A DNA stretch of 29,295 nt from assembly GCA_035640475.1 (NCBI GenBank), contig DASQWC010000105.1, positions 1 to 29,295 of the forward strand. The letters run 5' to 3'. The notes beneath the pieces were generated by a model. That model saw only the letters and a program-made list of their open reading frames with translations, searched no databases and was not told the origin of the DNA. The position numbers were made by a program, and so were the translations under genes. Origin of the DNA: DASQWC01 sp035640475. GTDB taxonomy: Bacteria; Actinomycetota; JAICYB01. Positions 1 to 7,944 of the stretch are shown one piece after another. Position 1 is the first letter of the stretch. Each line of letters opens with the position of its first letter.

Positions 1-132
1 GAGCGCGTCGGTGAGGTGCCGGATCATCGGCTGGTTCACCGGATCGCGTGCCGTCGTCGGCCCGCCGTACGGCTTTCCGACGAACCCCTGGAGGCGTTCG
101 GCGAGCGACAGCTCCTGGCGGGTGTCGGTCAA
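1..132 (-). CDS. MaoC-type acyl dehydratase, N-terminal part only (runs off the left edge)
   Basis: Only the first 44 codons are inside the window. The start is TTG at 132, chosen because AGGGGAG lies 5-6 nt upstream on the minus strand. The visible peptide contains the run ARDPVNQPMIRHLTDAL, which resembles the N-terminal MaoC-like (FAS1-type) hot-dog domain of actinobacterial enoyl-CoA hydratases such as ChsH2, in which DPVN..MIRHW is common. Known members of this family hydrate steroid enoyl-CoAs and may carry a C-terminal DUF35 domain, which cannot be seen here. The perfect palindrome at 146-163 sits directly upstream, so the gene is probably part of the KstR-like regulon. The family call from so short a fragment is moderate; an ordinary MaoC dehydratase is the main alternative. 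Confidence 0.6.
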   Translation of the reverse strand, partial: MTDTRQELSLAERLQGFVGKPYGGPTTARDPVNQPMIRHLTDAL

Positions 133-145
133 CGGATCTCCCCTA

Positions 146-163
146 TCTAGAACGCGTTCTAGA
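146..163. promoter_or_regulatory. KstR-like operator, perfect 18-bp palindrome
   Basis: TCTAGAACGCGTTCTAGA is a perfect inverted repeat 13 nt upstream of the TTG start of the MaoC-type gene. It fits the TnnAACnnGTTnnA pattern recognised by KstR-type TetR repressors of cholesterol catabolism in mycobacteria. It lies in the 54-bp gap between two minus-strand genes, so it most likely controls the MaoC-type gene. Binding by a KstR protein is inference; no such regulator is encoded in the window. Confidence 0.7.
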
Positions 164-186
164 ATCTAACACGCACTACGAAAGGG

Positions 187-969
187 CTACTTTTCGGGTT
201 TCAGACGCTTCGTGACGTAGTCGGCGGCGGCCTCCCGTCCTTCCGGCTCCCGCAACGACCAGCCGAGCAGATCGGCATCGGCCCATCCGGACGCACCGGC
301 ACGCTCCCGGCCCATCGCCGCGAACATGCTGCGCGTGATCGCGAGGGGCGCCGCCGGCATCTCGACGAGTTGCGTGACCAGCTCGTCGGTTGCGTCATCG
401 AGTTGTCCGGCCGGGACGACGCGCTGCACGAAGCCGCATCGCAATGCTTCGTCCGCGTTCATCCGTCGCGCCGTCATCACGAGATCGCGCGCCATCGGCA
501 GTCCGATCTCGCGAACGAGTCTTGGTATGCCGCCCCACGTGAGCGGGATCCCGATGGCGAGCTCCGGGATGTGGACGACCAGATCGTCGGCGGCGACGCG
601 CAGATCGCAGGCGACTGCGAGCAGCGCGGCGCCGCCGACGCAGTGACCGTGCAACCGGGCGACCGTCACCTGCGGCACCGATTCCATGAGATCGAGCAAT
701 CGCTGCCACGCTCCGGATCCGTGGCGGCGCTCGACCCACGACGGTGGTTCACCGGCGCCGAAGCCGCCGGCGGAGAGATCGGCGCCTGCGGAGAAGGCGC
801 GACCGGCTCCTTCGAGGACGACGACCCGTACGTCCACGTCGTCGGCGAGCGACGTGAAGGCATCCGTGAGTCCGCGGCGGACGTCGTTGTTGAGCGCGTT
901 CAGCTTGTCCGGACGATTGAGCCGGATGCGGCAGACCGGAGCGTTGGTCTCGACCTCGACCGCAGGCAT
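187..969 (-). CDS. Enoyl-CoA hydratase/isomerase (crotonase family)
   Basis: A 260-aa crotonase, the usual length for the family. Oxyanion-hole segments are visible at about residues 58-66 (AFSAGADLS) and 107-116 (HGHCVGGAAL). Of the two classical acid/base glutamates, Glu136 in PELAIG is present, while the second position is Asp162 in ARDLVMT. The protein should act on a CoA thioester as a hydratase or isomerase, but the substrate is not fixed by the sequence. The ATG at 969 lies opposite the ligase gene starting at 1011; the 41-bp gap holds a KstR-like site. A TAGAGT hexamer (978-983, minus) ends 8 nt before the ATG and no Shine-Dalgarno is seen, suggesting a leaderless transcript. Co-regulation with the diverging operon is likely. 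Confidence 0.88.
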   Translation of the reverse strand: MPAVEVETNAPVCRIRLNRPDKLNALNNDVRRGLTDAFTSLADDVDVRVVVLEGAGRAFSAGADLSAGGFGAGEPPSWVERRHGSGAWQRLLDLMESVPQVTVARLHGHCVGGAALLAVACDLRVAADDLVVHIPELAIGIPLTWGGIPRLVREIGLPMARDLVMTARRMNADEALRCGFVQRVVPAGQLDDATDELVTQLVEMPAAPLAITRSMFAAMGRERAGASGWADADLLGWSLREPEGREAAADYVTKRLKPEK

Positions 970-977
970 GGGACTCG

Positions 978-983
978 ACTCTA
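978..983 (-). promoter_or_regulatory. Possible -10 hexamer of the crotonase gene
   Basis: On the minus strand this reads TAGAGT, a TANNNT match, ending 8 nt before the ATG at 969. Together with the missing ribosome binding site it suggests transcription beginning at or next to the start codon. No convincing -35 was found. Confidence 0.35.
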
Positions 984-988
984 CCGAC

Positions 989-1002
989 TGGAACGTGTTC
1001 TA
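989..1002. promoter_or_regulatory. KstR-like operator in a divergent promoter
   Basis: TGGAACGTGTTCTA fits TnnAACnnGTTnnA exactly. It ends 8 nt before the GTG start of the acyl-CoA ligase at 1011 and lies 19 nt upstream of the ATG of the crotonase at 969, so one repressor could close both directions. Its right half overlaps TCTACT at 999-1004, the best -10 candidate for the plus operon. Confidence 0.68.
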
Positions 1003-1004
1003 CT
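999..1004 (+). promoter_or_regulatory. Possible -10 hexamer of the 1011-7312 operon, overlapping the operator
   Basis: TCTACT occupies -12 to -7 relative to the GTG at 1011. The same hexamer recurs at -13 to -8 before the genes starting at 17143 (minus) and 23534 (plus), each time fused to GTGT. No Shine-Dalgarno precedes any of these three GTG codons, which fits leaderless mRNAs, common in actinobacteria. Confidence 0.42.
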
Positions 1005-1010
1005 CCTGCG

Positions 1011-2564
1011 GTGAGCGAGGCACTCGGGCTCTGGAAAATCGCGGAAGACGATCCGGGACGGCTTGCCGTCGCCGATCCCGAGGGTCGTGAGTACTCCTAC
1101 GCCGAGCTCGCCGCGCTCGCGAATCGTGTGTCGCACGGGTTGCGCGCCCACGGCCTGAAGGAAGGCGACGGCATTGCCGTCGCGCTTCCCAACTCGATCG
1201 AGTTCTTGGCCCTGTACTTCGGCGCGATGCAGATAGGTCTCTACTTCACGCCGATCAACTGGCACCTCGTCGGCCCCGAGATTGCCTACATCGTCGACGA
1301 CAGCGAAGCCTCGATCTTCATCGCGCACGAGCGCTTCGGCGACATCGCACAGACGGCCGCAAAGGAGATTCAGATCGGTTCCGAAGGCCTCTTCGCGGTC
1401 GGCGTCGTCGACGGGTTCCGAAGTTTCAGCGAGCTCATCGAGGGCCGGCCGGACACACTGCCCGACAACCGCTCGACGGGCGCGCCGATGCAGTACACGT
1501 CCGGGACGACCGGCCGTCCGAAAGGTGTGCGCCGCAAGCTCACCGGAGCCAATCCGGACGACGCGGCGGCGCTGTCCGGCCTGTTCTTCGGCTTGTTCGG
1601 TATCAAGCCGCACGACGGCAATGTCCACATCTGCGGATCGCCTCTGTATCACACGGCACCGATCGTGTTCGGCTCCACGTCGATCAACCTCGGACACCCG
1701 ATGGTGCTGATGGAGAAGTGGACGCCGGAGGAGATGCTTCGGCTCATCGAGAAGTACAAGGTCACGCAAAGTCACATGGTGCCGACGCAGTTCCACCGGC
1801 TCCTCGCACTGCCCGACGACGTGAAGAACTCCTACGACCTGAGCTCGCTGCGCACGATGATCCACGCGGCCGCGCCCTGTCCCGTCGACATCAAGCGGCG
1901 AATGCTCGAGTGGTGGGGGCCGGTGATCGTCGAGTACTACGCAGCCACCGAGGGCGGCGGCACGCTCGTCATGCCCGAGCAGTGGCTCCAGAAGCCCGGC
2001 ACCGTCGGCACGCCGTGGCCGACGTCGGAGATCAAGATCTTCGACGACGACGGCAACGAGATGCCGGTGAACGAGCCCGGCACGGTGTACATGCGCATGG
2101 GAGCCGGCGAGTTCGAGTACTTCAAGGACGAGGAGAAGACGAAGAAGGCGCGACTCAAGGACCACTTCACGGTCGGCGACATCGGCTACCTCGACGAGGA
2201 CGGCTACCTGTTCCTGTGCGACCGGAAGTCGGACATGATCATCTCGGGCGGCGTCAACATCTACCCCGCCGAGATCGAAGGTGTGTTCCTGCTCCACCCG
2301 AAGGTCGGCGACGTCGCCGTCTTCGGCATCCCTCATCCGGATTGGGGCGAAGAGATCAAGGCCGTCGTCGAGCCGGCGGCCGGCGAGGTCGCTTCGGATG
2401 AGCTGACCAACGAGCTGATCGCGTTCGCGGCGGAACGCCTCGCCAAGTTCAAGATGCCGAAGACGATCGACTACATCGACGAGATGCCGCGAGATCCGAA
2501 CGGGAAGCTCTACAAGCGCAGGCTGCGCGACCCGTACTGGGAGGGCAAAGCACGAGCGATCTGA
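1011..2564 (+). CDS. Acyl-CoA synthetase (FadD-type, AMP-binding)
   Basis: A 517-aa ANL-superfamily ligase that should adenylate a carboxylic acid and transfer it to CoA. The AMP-binding loop YTSGTTGRPKGV is at residues 162-173, the adenine motif YYAATEGGG follows, the hinge and C-terminal domain contain ISGGVNIYPAEIEG, and the catalytic lysine lies in PNGKLYKRRL (about Lys499). The GTG start at 1011 is only 8 nt downstream of a KstR-like operator and has no Shine-Dalgarno, so the message is probably leaderless. It is the first gene of a five-gene operon ending with an acyl-CoA dehydrogenase. The acid may be a sterol side-chain or fatty acid; the sequence does not decide. It is clearly distinct from the FadD19-like ligase at 23534. 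Confidence 0.9.
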   Translation: MSEALGLWKIAEDDPGRLAVADPEGREYSYAELAALANRVSHGLRAHGLKEGDGIAVALPNSIEFLALYFGAMQIGLYFTPINWHLVGPEIAYIVDDSEASIFIAHERFGDIAQTAAKEIQIGSEGLFAVGVVDGFRSFSELIEGRPDTLPDNRSTGAPMQYTSGTTGRPKGVRRKLTGANPDDAAALSGLFFGLFGIKPHDGNVHICGSPLYHTAPIVFGSTSINLGHPMVLMEKWTPEEMLRLIEKYKVTQSHMVPTQFHRLLALPDDVKNSYDLSSLRTMIHAAAPCPVDIKRRMLEWWGPVIVEYYAATEGGGTLVMPEQWLQKPGTVGTPWPTSEIKIFDDDGNEMPVNEPGTVYMRMGAGEFEYFKDEEKTKKARLKDHFTVGDIGYLDEDGYLFLCDRKSDMIISGGVNIYPAEIEGVFLLHPKVGDVAVFGIPHPDWGEEIKAVVEPAAGEVASDELTNELIAFAAERLAKFKMPKTIDYIDEMPRDPNGKLYKRRLRDPYWEGKARAI

Positions 2565-2581
2565 GCCCGAGGCATTAGGCC

Positions 2582-4201
2582 GTGGACCTGAGTCCAGCTC
2601 TCGGTCTGGCCGGGTTGCTCGGCCTCATCCCGGGTTTCATGGCGTTTCGAAAGGGCCACAACTTCGTCCTGTGGTGGCTGTTCGGCTCGGCGCTCTTCAT
2701 CTTCGCCGTGCCGCTGGCGATGGTGCTGGAGCGTAAAGAGCCAACTCAACATTTGCGCGCTCCCGCGCGCTCCCAATCAGATCGGGGGGGCAACACTGCG
2801 CCCCCCCGAACCCCCCTCGGCGCCTCCGGCGCCGCGCTTCGCGGCGCTGGCAAGTGGGGGAGATATGGACGCCTTCCCATTGTTTTGCTTGCGCTTGTTG
2901 CGTTCATCGATTCGGTCGACCGAGGCGTCTTCAACGGTGTCATCAGTCTCGTCAAGGAGGACCTCGGCTTCAGCGACACGAGCATCGGCTTCATCGGGTC
3001 GATGTTCATCGTCATGAGCTTCATCGCGACGATCCCCGCCGGCTACATGGCGGACCGTTTGCGGCGCACTCGCGTGATCGCGGTCGTCCTCGGCTCGTGG
3101 GGACTGATCTCGGCGCTCAATGCGGGCGTCCAGAACCTGTGGCAGTTCCTCCTCGTGCGCGGGGCTCTCGGCGTCGGTGAGACGATCGATAACCCGTCTT
3201 CCCAATCGCTCATCGCCGATTACTACCCGGCGATGCACCGTGGGCGCGCCTACGCGTATCAACGGGCAGCACCGACGGTGGGCACCGCCGTTGGCTTGGC
3301 CTTGGGCGGAGCGGTGGGCGGGGCACTCGGTTGGCGCGCCGCGTTCCTCGTTGTCGGAGTTCCGGGGTCGATCCTCGCCATCTGGATCTGGCGTTTGCAG
3401 GAGCCGCGTCGCGGCGAGAGCGATGAAGTCGCAGAAGGTGCGGACGGCGCGCTCTTGGATGTCGCGGCACGACGTGGCTTCGGACCCTTGTGGAGCGAGA
3501 TGAAGGTGGCGCTGCGAGTTCGCTCGCTACGGGCGCTGATGATCGGGACGGCCATCTCGGCGGGAGCGACGAGCGGCTTCGGCTTCTGGGCGGCCGCCTT
3601 CTACGAGCGCCACACGCGTCTTTCGGTCGGCGGCGCCGGAGGTGTCGTGGGCGCGGTCATCCTCGTCGGAGCAGTCGCGGGCACCATCCTGGGTGGACGC
3701 GCGGCAGATCGTGCCCGGCGCACCGATGTCGGCGCGCCGATGCGACTTGCCGGGATATGGCAGTCCATCGCCTCAGTGATCTTCGTAACGACGTTCTTCC
3801 CGGTCCCCCTGTACTACCGGCTCCCGGGTCAGCTCGTCGCGGTCGCGTTCCTCGTCGGCGCCTTCCCCGCACTGACGTCGATGACGACCGAGGTCGTCCC
3901 AGCGGCGATCCGCGGCATCGCGTTCTCCGTCACAGGCTTCCTGTCGGCGATCCTGTCGGCCGCCTCGGCCCCGATGATCGGCGCGATCTCGGACCGGTTC
4001 CCGATCGTCGTCGGCGGTGAAGAAGTGGGAAATCTCGCGCTCGCCTTTGCGATCGTCAGCCCGCTCATCCTGGTGGGCGCGCTGGTCGTCCTCAACGGAC
4101 GGCGTCACGTCGCGAACGACATCGAGCACGTCGGTGATGTCGCGGCCAAGGTTGGGGGCCGAACGGTTAGCCTGAAGTCCGGACGAAGGAGGACATCGTG
4201 A
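2582..4201 (+). CDS. MFS transporter with an extra N-terminal two-helix membrane domain
   Basis: The frame is open for 539 codons from a GTG at 2582. Residues 1-50 form a small hydrophobic domain (GLIPGFMAFRKGHNF, then a WWLFGSALF helix) like stand-alone two-helix membrane proteins. Residues 58-79 are encoded by a GC-rich palindromic repeat (2753-2816) and are followed by a GA-rich linker. From about residue 98 a typical major facilitator begins, with the loop-2/3 signature GYMADRLRRTR and about twelve hydrophobic segments; the order resembles Spinster-like MFS proteins. A substrate cannot be read off; its operon suggests uptake of the acid or sterol handled by the neighbouring enzymes. The only in-frame start near the transporter domain is a weak TTG, so either this is one fusion protein or the MFS start is unusual. 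It overlaps the next gene by GTGA. Confidence 0.72.
   Translation: MDLSPALGLAGLLGLIPGFMAFRKGHNFVLWWLFGSALFIFAVPLAMVLERKEPTQHLRAPARSQSDRGGNTAPPRTPLGASGAALRGAGKWGRYGRLPIVLLALVAFIDSVDRGVFNGVISLVKEDLGFSDTSIGFIGSMFIVMSFIATIPAGYMADRLRRTRVIAVVLGSWGLISALNAGVQNLWQFLLVRGALGVGETIDNPSSQSLIADYYPAMHRGRAYAYQRAAPTVGTAVGLALGGAVGGALGWRAAFLVVGVPGSILAIWIWRLQEPRRGESDEVAEGADGALLDVAARRGFGPLWSEMKVALRVRSLRALMIGTAISAGATSGFGFWAAAFYERHTRLSVGGAGGVVGAVILVGAVAGTILGGRAADRARRTDVGAPMRLAGIWQSIASVIFVTTFFPVPLYYRLPGQLVAVAFLVGAFPALTSMTTEVVPAAIRGIAFSVTGFLSAILSAASAPMIGAISDRFPIVVGGEEVGNLALAFAIVSPLILVGALVVLNGRRHVANDIEHVGDVAAKVGGRTVSLKSGRRRTS
2753..2816. repeat. GC-rich palindromic interspersed repeat, copy 1
   Basis: The left block TTGCGCGCTCCCGCGC is followed by CTCCCA, GATCGGGGG and, after a short centre, TGCGCCCCCCCGAACCCCCC. 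The same blocks in the same order and orientation occur at 16632-16707. TCGGGGG and the C-run with GA can pair, making a hairpin. The copy sits in frame inside the transporter gene, between the two-helix domain and the MFS domain. Confidence 0.72.
2829..2847. repeat. Perfect 8-bp-arm hairpin beside repeat copy 1
   Basis: GCGCCGCG-CTT-CGCGGCGC is a perfect stem with a three-base loop. It is immediately preceded by GGCGCC-TCC-GGCGCC (2819-2833 region), so several GC hairpins are stacked next to the repeat in the linker-coding stretch. It may be part of a longer form of the same element. Confidence 0.5.
4186..4192 (+). promoter_or_regulatory. Strong ribosome binding site that fixes the ALDH start
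   Basis: AAGGAGG lies 5 nt before the GTG at 4198. It is the best Shine-Dalgarno in this operon and supports starting the aldehyde dehydrogenase inside the GTGA overlap with the transporter stop. Confidence 0.75.
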
Positions 4202-5655
4202 TCACCAAGGACAAGCTGTACATCGATGGTGCGTGGGCCGATCCCGCCGGGACCGACGTCATCGAGGTGATCTCGCCTCACACCGAAGAAGTCATCGCGA
4301 AAGTTCCGCACGCCAGCGAACGCGACATCGACCGCGCCGTGGCCGCCGCCCGTCAGGCCTTCGACCGTGGGCCGTGGCCGAAGATGACGCCGTCCGAGCG
4401 CGCCGATGTCATGGCCAAGCTCAGCCAGCTCATCCAAGCGCGATCGCAGGAGTTCGCAGAGACCATCACGCAGCAGAACGGGTCGCCGAGCTCGTGGTCG
4501 CTGATGGGACAGGTGTTCTCGTCGACGATGGTGCTCGACTACTACACGAACCTCGCGCGTGAGTACGTGTTCGAGGAGGAGCGCCTCGGCACCCTCGGCA
4601 CGCCTGCGCTCGTCCGCAAGGAACCGGTCGGCGTCGTCGCGGCGATCGTTCCGTGGAACGTGCCGCTCTTTGTCACGATGCTGAAGCTCGGTCCGGCGAT
4701 GGCCGCCGGAGCGACCGTCGTGCTGAAGCCGGCGCCGGAGACGCCGGTCGACGCGTACCTGCTTGCCGAGTGCATCGAGCAGGCGGGCGTTCCGAACGGC
4801 GTCATCAACATCGTCCAGGCCGGACGCGAAGTCGGCGAGTACCTCGTCACGCACCCCGACATCGACAAGGTCGCGTTCACGGGGAGCACAGCCGTCGGAC
4901 GACACATCGCGTCGGTGTGCGGTGAGCGTCTGCGGCGCTTCACGCTCGAGCTCGGCGGTAAGTCGGCGGCGATCATCCTCGACGACGCGCCGATCGAGAC
5001 GGCGATTCCCGGCCTGCTGCCCGCCGCAATGATGAACAACGGCCAGGCGTGCGTCGCGCAGACGCGCATCCTCGCGTCGCGCGCGCGCTACAACGAAGTG
5101 GTCGACGCGCTGGTCGAGCAGGTGAAGGGCCTCAAGCACGGCGACCCGATGGATCCCGAAGTGCAGGTCGGGCCACTTGTCGCCAAGCGACAGCAAGATC
5201 GCGTGCTCGGCTACATCCAGGCCGGCCAGGACGAAGGCGCGAAGGTCGCCGTCGGCGGCGGCACGGGACTCGACCGGGGCTGGTACATCCAGCCGACGGT
5301 CTTCGTCGACGTCGACAACAAGATGAAGATCGCGCAAGAGGAGATCTTCGGCCCGGTCGTCGCGGTGATCCCCTACGACGACGTCGAGAACGCAATCGAC
5401 ATCGCCAACGACTCCGACTACGGCCTGTCCGGCACGGTGTGGAGCGCGGACAGCGACCGCGCGCTCGAGATCGCGAAGCAGGTGCGCACGGGAACGCTGT
5501 CGATCAACGGCTTCATGCTCGACTTCAGCTGCCCGTTCGGCGGCTTCAAGTCTTCCGGCATGGGTCGGGAGCTCGGCCCGGAGGGACTCGAGCACTACCT
5601 CGAGCTGAAGACGATCAGCTTCCCGAGCGGACGCACGGAAGCCGTCGGCAGCTGA
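4198..5655 (+). CDS. NAD(P)-dependent aldehyde dehydrogenase
   Basis: A 485-aa enzyme of the ALDH superfamily, full length, oxidising an aldehyde to an acid. All hallmarks are present: the oxyanion asparagine Asn154 in PWNVP, Lys177 in LKPAPETP, the general base Glu251 in LELGGKS, the nucleophile Cys285 in NGQACVAQ, and EEIFGPV. The GTG start at 4198 overlaps the upstream stop as GTGA and is preceded by AAGGAGG. It lies between a transporter and a SnoaL-like gene in an operon that begins with a CoA ligase. An aldehyde released from a side chain by retro-aldol cleavage, or from an alcohol, is a plausible substrate, but that is inference from context. Confidence 0.94.
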   Translation: MITKDKLYIDGAWADPAGTDVIEVISPHTEEVIAKVPHASERDIDRAVAAARQAFDRGPWPKMTPSERADVMAKLSQLIQARSQEFAETITQQNGSPSSWSLMGQVFSSTMVLDYYTNLAREYVFEEERLGTLGTPALVRKEPVGVVAAIVPWNVPLFVTMLKLGPAMAAGATVVLKPAPETPVDAYLLAECIEQAGVPNGVINIVQAGREVGEYLVTHPDIDKVAFTGSTAVGRHIASVCGERLRRFTLELGGKSAAIILDDAPIETAIPGLLPAAMMNNGQACVAQTRILASRARYNEVVDALVEQVKGLKHGDPMDPEVQVGPLVAKRQQDRVLGYIQAGQDEGAKVAVGGGTGLDRGWYIQPTVFVDVDNKMKIAQEEIFGPVVAVIPYDDVENAIDIANDSDYGLSGTVWSADSDRALEIAKQVRTGTLSINGFMLDFSCPFGGFKSSGMGRELGPEGLEHYLELKTISFPSGRTEAVGS

Positions 5656-6074
5656 GCGAAGAAGCCATCCGCGAGTTGCTGGCCGTGTACGGCCGGCTTC
5701 TCGACGCGGCCGATTACGACGGCGTCGGTGAGTTGTTCGCGGACGGCACACTACTCGATCCGGAAGGACGCGAGATCGCGCGCGGCCGCGATGATGTGCG
5801 GGATTTCTACCGGCGCACGGTGATCCTGCGCGACGGCTCGCCGCGAACTGAGCACGCCACCACCGAGATCGAGATCAGCCTCGAGGGCGACCGGGCGACC
5901 GCACGGTCGAGGTTCCTCACGCACATGGAGGGCGTACAGGTTGCCGCCGGTCGTTACGAGGACACATTCATGCGCGACGGCGACATCTGGCGCTTCACGA
6001 CGCGGCGCTTCTTCCTCGACGACGCGCGCGGATTATCAACTCACGTCCGACTGCCACAATCGAAGGCGACATGA
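5652..6074 (+). CDS. SnoaL-like / NTF2-fold protein
   Basis: About 140 aa with the NTF2-like pattern IRELLAVYGRLLDAADYDG, then FADGTLLDP, a middle RGRDDVRDFYRR and a C-terminal RYEDTFMRDGDIWRF strand pair. Proteins of this fold include ketosteroid isomerases, SnoaL-type cyclases and many enzymes of unknown function; no specific activity can be claimed. The start is uncertain. The conserved N-terminal helix is covered only if translation begins at the CTG at 5652, which overlaps the preceding stop (CTGA); TTG at 5673 and GTG at 5682 are more conventional but trim the helix. It ends in ATGA, overlapping the acyl-CoA dehydrogenase, so translation is probably coupled. Confidence 0.78.
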   Translation: MSEEAIRELLAVYGRLLDAADYDGVGELFADGTLLDPEGREIARGRDDVRDFYRRTVILRDGSPRTEHATTEIEISLEGDRATARSRFLTHMEGVQVAAGRYEDTFMRDGDIWRFTTRRFFLDDARGLSTHVRLPQSKAT

Positions 6075-7312
6075 CCACGACGACGAGCGTCCGCGACGAT
6101 GTCCGGGCCTGGCTGGATGGGAGCTGGGATCCCGAGCGTCCGCTCGCCGAGTGGCGCGAGATCCTCGTCGAGTCCGGTTGGGGCTGTCCATCGTGGCCGC
6201 TCGAGTGGCACGGACGCGGTCTTGATCGCGACTCCGCGGCCATCGTCGGCGACGAGTTCCGCAAGACGGGCGCCGTCGGACCGGCCATCGGCGTGGGAAT
6301 GGGCCTCGCCGCGCCGACGATCCTCGATCACGGGTCGGACGACCTGAAGGCACGCTTCCTGCGTCCGGCCGCTACGGGCGAGCACAAGTGGTGCCAGCTC
6401 TTCTCCGAGCCCGGCTCGGGATCCGATCTGGCCGGGCTCTCGACACATGCCGAGCGGTCAGGCGACGAGTGGATCGTCAACGGACAAAAGGTGTGGAACA
6501 CGGGTGCACGCACGGCCGATTACGGACTGCTCATGGCGCGCACCGACTGGGACGTCCCGAAGCACCGCGGCATCTCGTACTTCGTACTGCCGATGAAGCA
6601 GGACGGCGTAGAGGTGCGGCCGATCGTCCAGATGAACGGCTACCAGAGCTTCAACGAGGTGTTCATCTCCGACGCGCGCATCCCCGGCGAGAACGTAGTG
6701 GGAGACTTGAACGACGGATGGCGCGTCGGCCTCACGACGCTGGCGTACGAACGGGTCGGTATCGGCAACATCTTCTCGTCACCCTCGATCGACGAGTCGT
6801 CCGGCCGGACGGCGAAGGAGGCGGCCGAGGAAGCAGCCGCGTACTTGCAGACCTATGTCTGGTACCCGTCGCGGATGGGCCGAACCGATCTGCTCATCCC
6901 GCATGCGAAGGCCGCCGGACGCTCGACCGATCCGAAGATCCGACAGCGCATCGCATTCGTCGAGTCGCTCGTCCTCATGGATCGCTGGACAAAGCAGCGC
7001 GCGGCGGCCGCGCGACGTGCGGGACTCGCGCCCGGTCCCGAGGGGTCGATTGCGAAGATCGTGCTGTCACGGATCGCACAAGCCGCGGCGCAAACGCACG
7101 CTGCGATCGCCGGGCCGAGCGGGCTGCTGACGAACAGCGACGGTGCGCTGGACGGGACGGCGGCCGAGATCACGCTCTCCTACCCGGCGCAATCGATCGC
7201 CGGCGGCACCGACGAGATTCAGCTGAACATCCTCGCGGAGCGCGTGCTCGGTCTTCCCAAGGAGCCGCAGGTCGATACGGAAGTGCCTTTCCGGCAGGTC
7301 AAGCGCAGCTAG
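6071..7312 (+). CDS. Acyl-CoA dehydrogenase (FadE-type)
   Basis: A 413-aa flavoprotein that should introduce an alpha-beta double bond into an acyl-CoA. The FAD-contacting signature LFSEPGSGSDLAGL is at residues 110-123, and the C-terminal GGTDEIQLNILAERVLGLP is typical. The MCAD-type catalytic Glu before this motif is absent (the sequence is SIAGGT), whereas Glu227 in LAYERVG matches the position used by isovaleryl-/long-chain type enzymes. Steroid ACADs in mycobacteria are often two-gene heterotetramers; only one ACAD is present here. It is the last gene of the plus operon and its TAG stop shares bases with the TAG of the converging MOSC gene (CTAG, 7309-7312). Confidence 0.92.
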   Translation: MTTTTSVRDDVRAWLDGSWDPERPLAEWREILVESGWGCPSWPLEWHGRGLDRDSAAIVGDEFRKTGAVGPAIGVGMGLAAPTILDHGSDDLKARFLRPAATGEHKWCQLFSEPGSGSDLAGLSTHAERSGDEWIVNGQKVWNTGARTADYGLLMARTDWDVPKHRGISYFVLPMKQDGVEVRPIVQMNGYQSFNEVFISDARIPGENVVGDLNDGWRVGLTTLAYERVGIGNIFSSPSIDESSGRTAKEAAEEAAAYLQTYVWYPSRMGRTDLLIPHAKAAGRSTDPKIRQRIAFVESLVLMDRWTKQRAAAARRAGLAPGPEGSIAKIVLSRIAQAAAQTHAAIAGPSGLLTNSDGALDGTAAEITLSYPAQSIAGGTDEIQLNILAERVLGLPKEPQVDTEVPFRQVKRS

Positions 7313-7941
7313 CCGGAGCGCGACAGCTTTCGGATCCGGGCGCGCCATTTCTCGGACAGCCCGGGAGTGGCCAGGAGCTCGGCCAGGCCCGTGAAGTCTC
7401 CGAAGTTGGTGCGCGCGATGCGCGCGATGGTGACGTCGTGGTCGGGACGTTCGACGACATCGATCTCGTCGCCCGCGCCGATCTCGCCCTCCTCCACGAC
7501 GCGCAGGTACGTGCCCCATCGGCCGGCATCCGAGAACTTGCGAGGGAAGTTCGGGTCCTCCATTCGGAACCCGAGCTTGAAGCACGGGAGCCGGGGCTCC
7601 GATACCTCGAGGACCGCCGTCCCGACTCGCCAGTGCTCGCCGACGAGCGCCTGTCTGAGATCGAGGCCTCGCGTCGTGAGGTTGTCGCCGAACGTTCCCG
7701 GGCCGAGCTCTCGACCGAGGTGCTCGCTCCACCACCCGTAATCCTCGACCGCATAGGCGTAGACGGCTTTGTCGATGCCGCCGTGCACGTTGAGATCGGA
7801 TTGCCGATCGCCTTCGATGTTTGTCTCACGCACGCGAACTCGCCCGGTCACCGGTGACTTCCAGATCGAGCTCGTGTGGGTGTTGCCCTTCAGCTCGAAC
7901 GTGCGCGGCCGCCCGACATTGACCGAGATCAGGCTCGGCAT
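7309..7941 (-). CDS. MOSC domain protein (YiiM-like)
   Basis: A 210-aa MOSC-fold protein. IEGDRQSDLNVHGGIDKAVYAY (split over residues 42-63) and FGDNLTTRGLD are signature segments of YiiM-type MOSC proteins, and Cys120 in EPRLPCFKLG is the expected molybdenum-cofactor ligand. Relatives reduce N-hydroxylated bases or carry sulfur to metal centres; the true substrate here is unknown. Its ATG at 7941 lies 3 nt after the stop of the MDMPI-like gene, so it is the tail of the minus operon starting with the copper lipoprotein. Its link to CoA-ester catabolism is not obvious. Confidence 0.9.
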   Translation of the reverse strand: MPSLISVNVGRPRTFELKGNTHTSSIWKSPVTGRVRVRETNIEGDRQSDLNVHGGIDKAVYAYAVEDYGWWSEHLGRELGPGTFGDNLTTRGLDLRQALVGEHWRVGTAVLEVSEPRLPCFKLGFRMEDPNFPRKFSDAGRWGTYLRVVEEGEIGAGDEIDVVERPDHDVTIARIARTNFGDFTGLAELLATPGLSEKWRARIRKLSRSG

Positions 7942-7944
7942 TCG

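Noticed and set aside
981..2336. 451-codon minus frame antisense to the first acyl-CoA ligase
   Set aside because: Shadow of a clear ANL-family ligase; no start context or family features.
2865..2880. ATG after GGGGGAG as a separate start for the MFS transporter
   Set aside because: It looks like a good start context but is out of frame with the MFS sequence, so it would yield a different short peptide.
4105..5751. 548-codon open frame antisense to the aldehyde dehydrogenase gene
   Set aside because: It is biased by high GC third positions of the real gene, encodes an Arg/Asp-rich chain with no motif, and contradicts complete ALDH active-site residues on plus.
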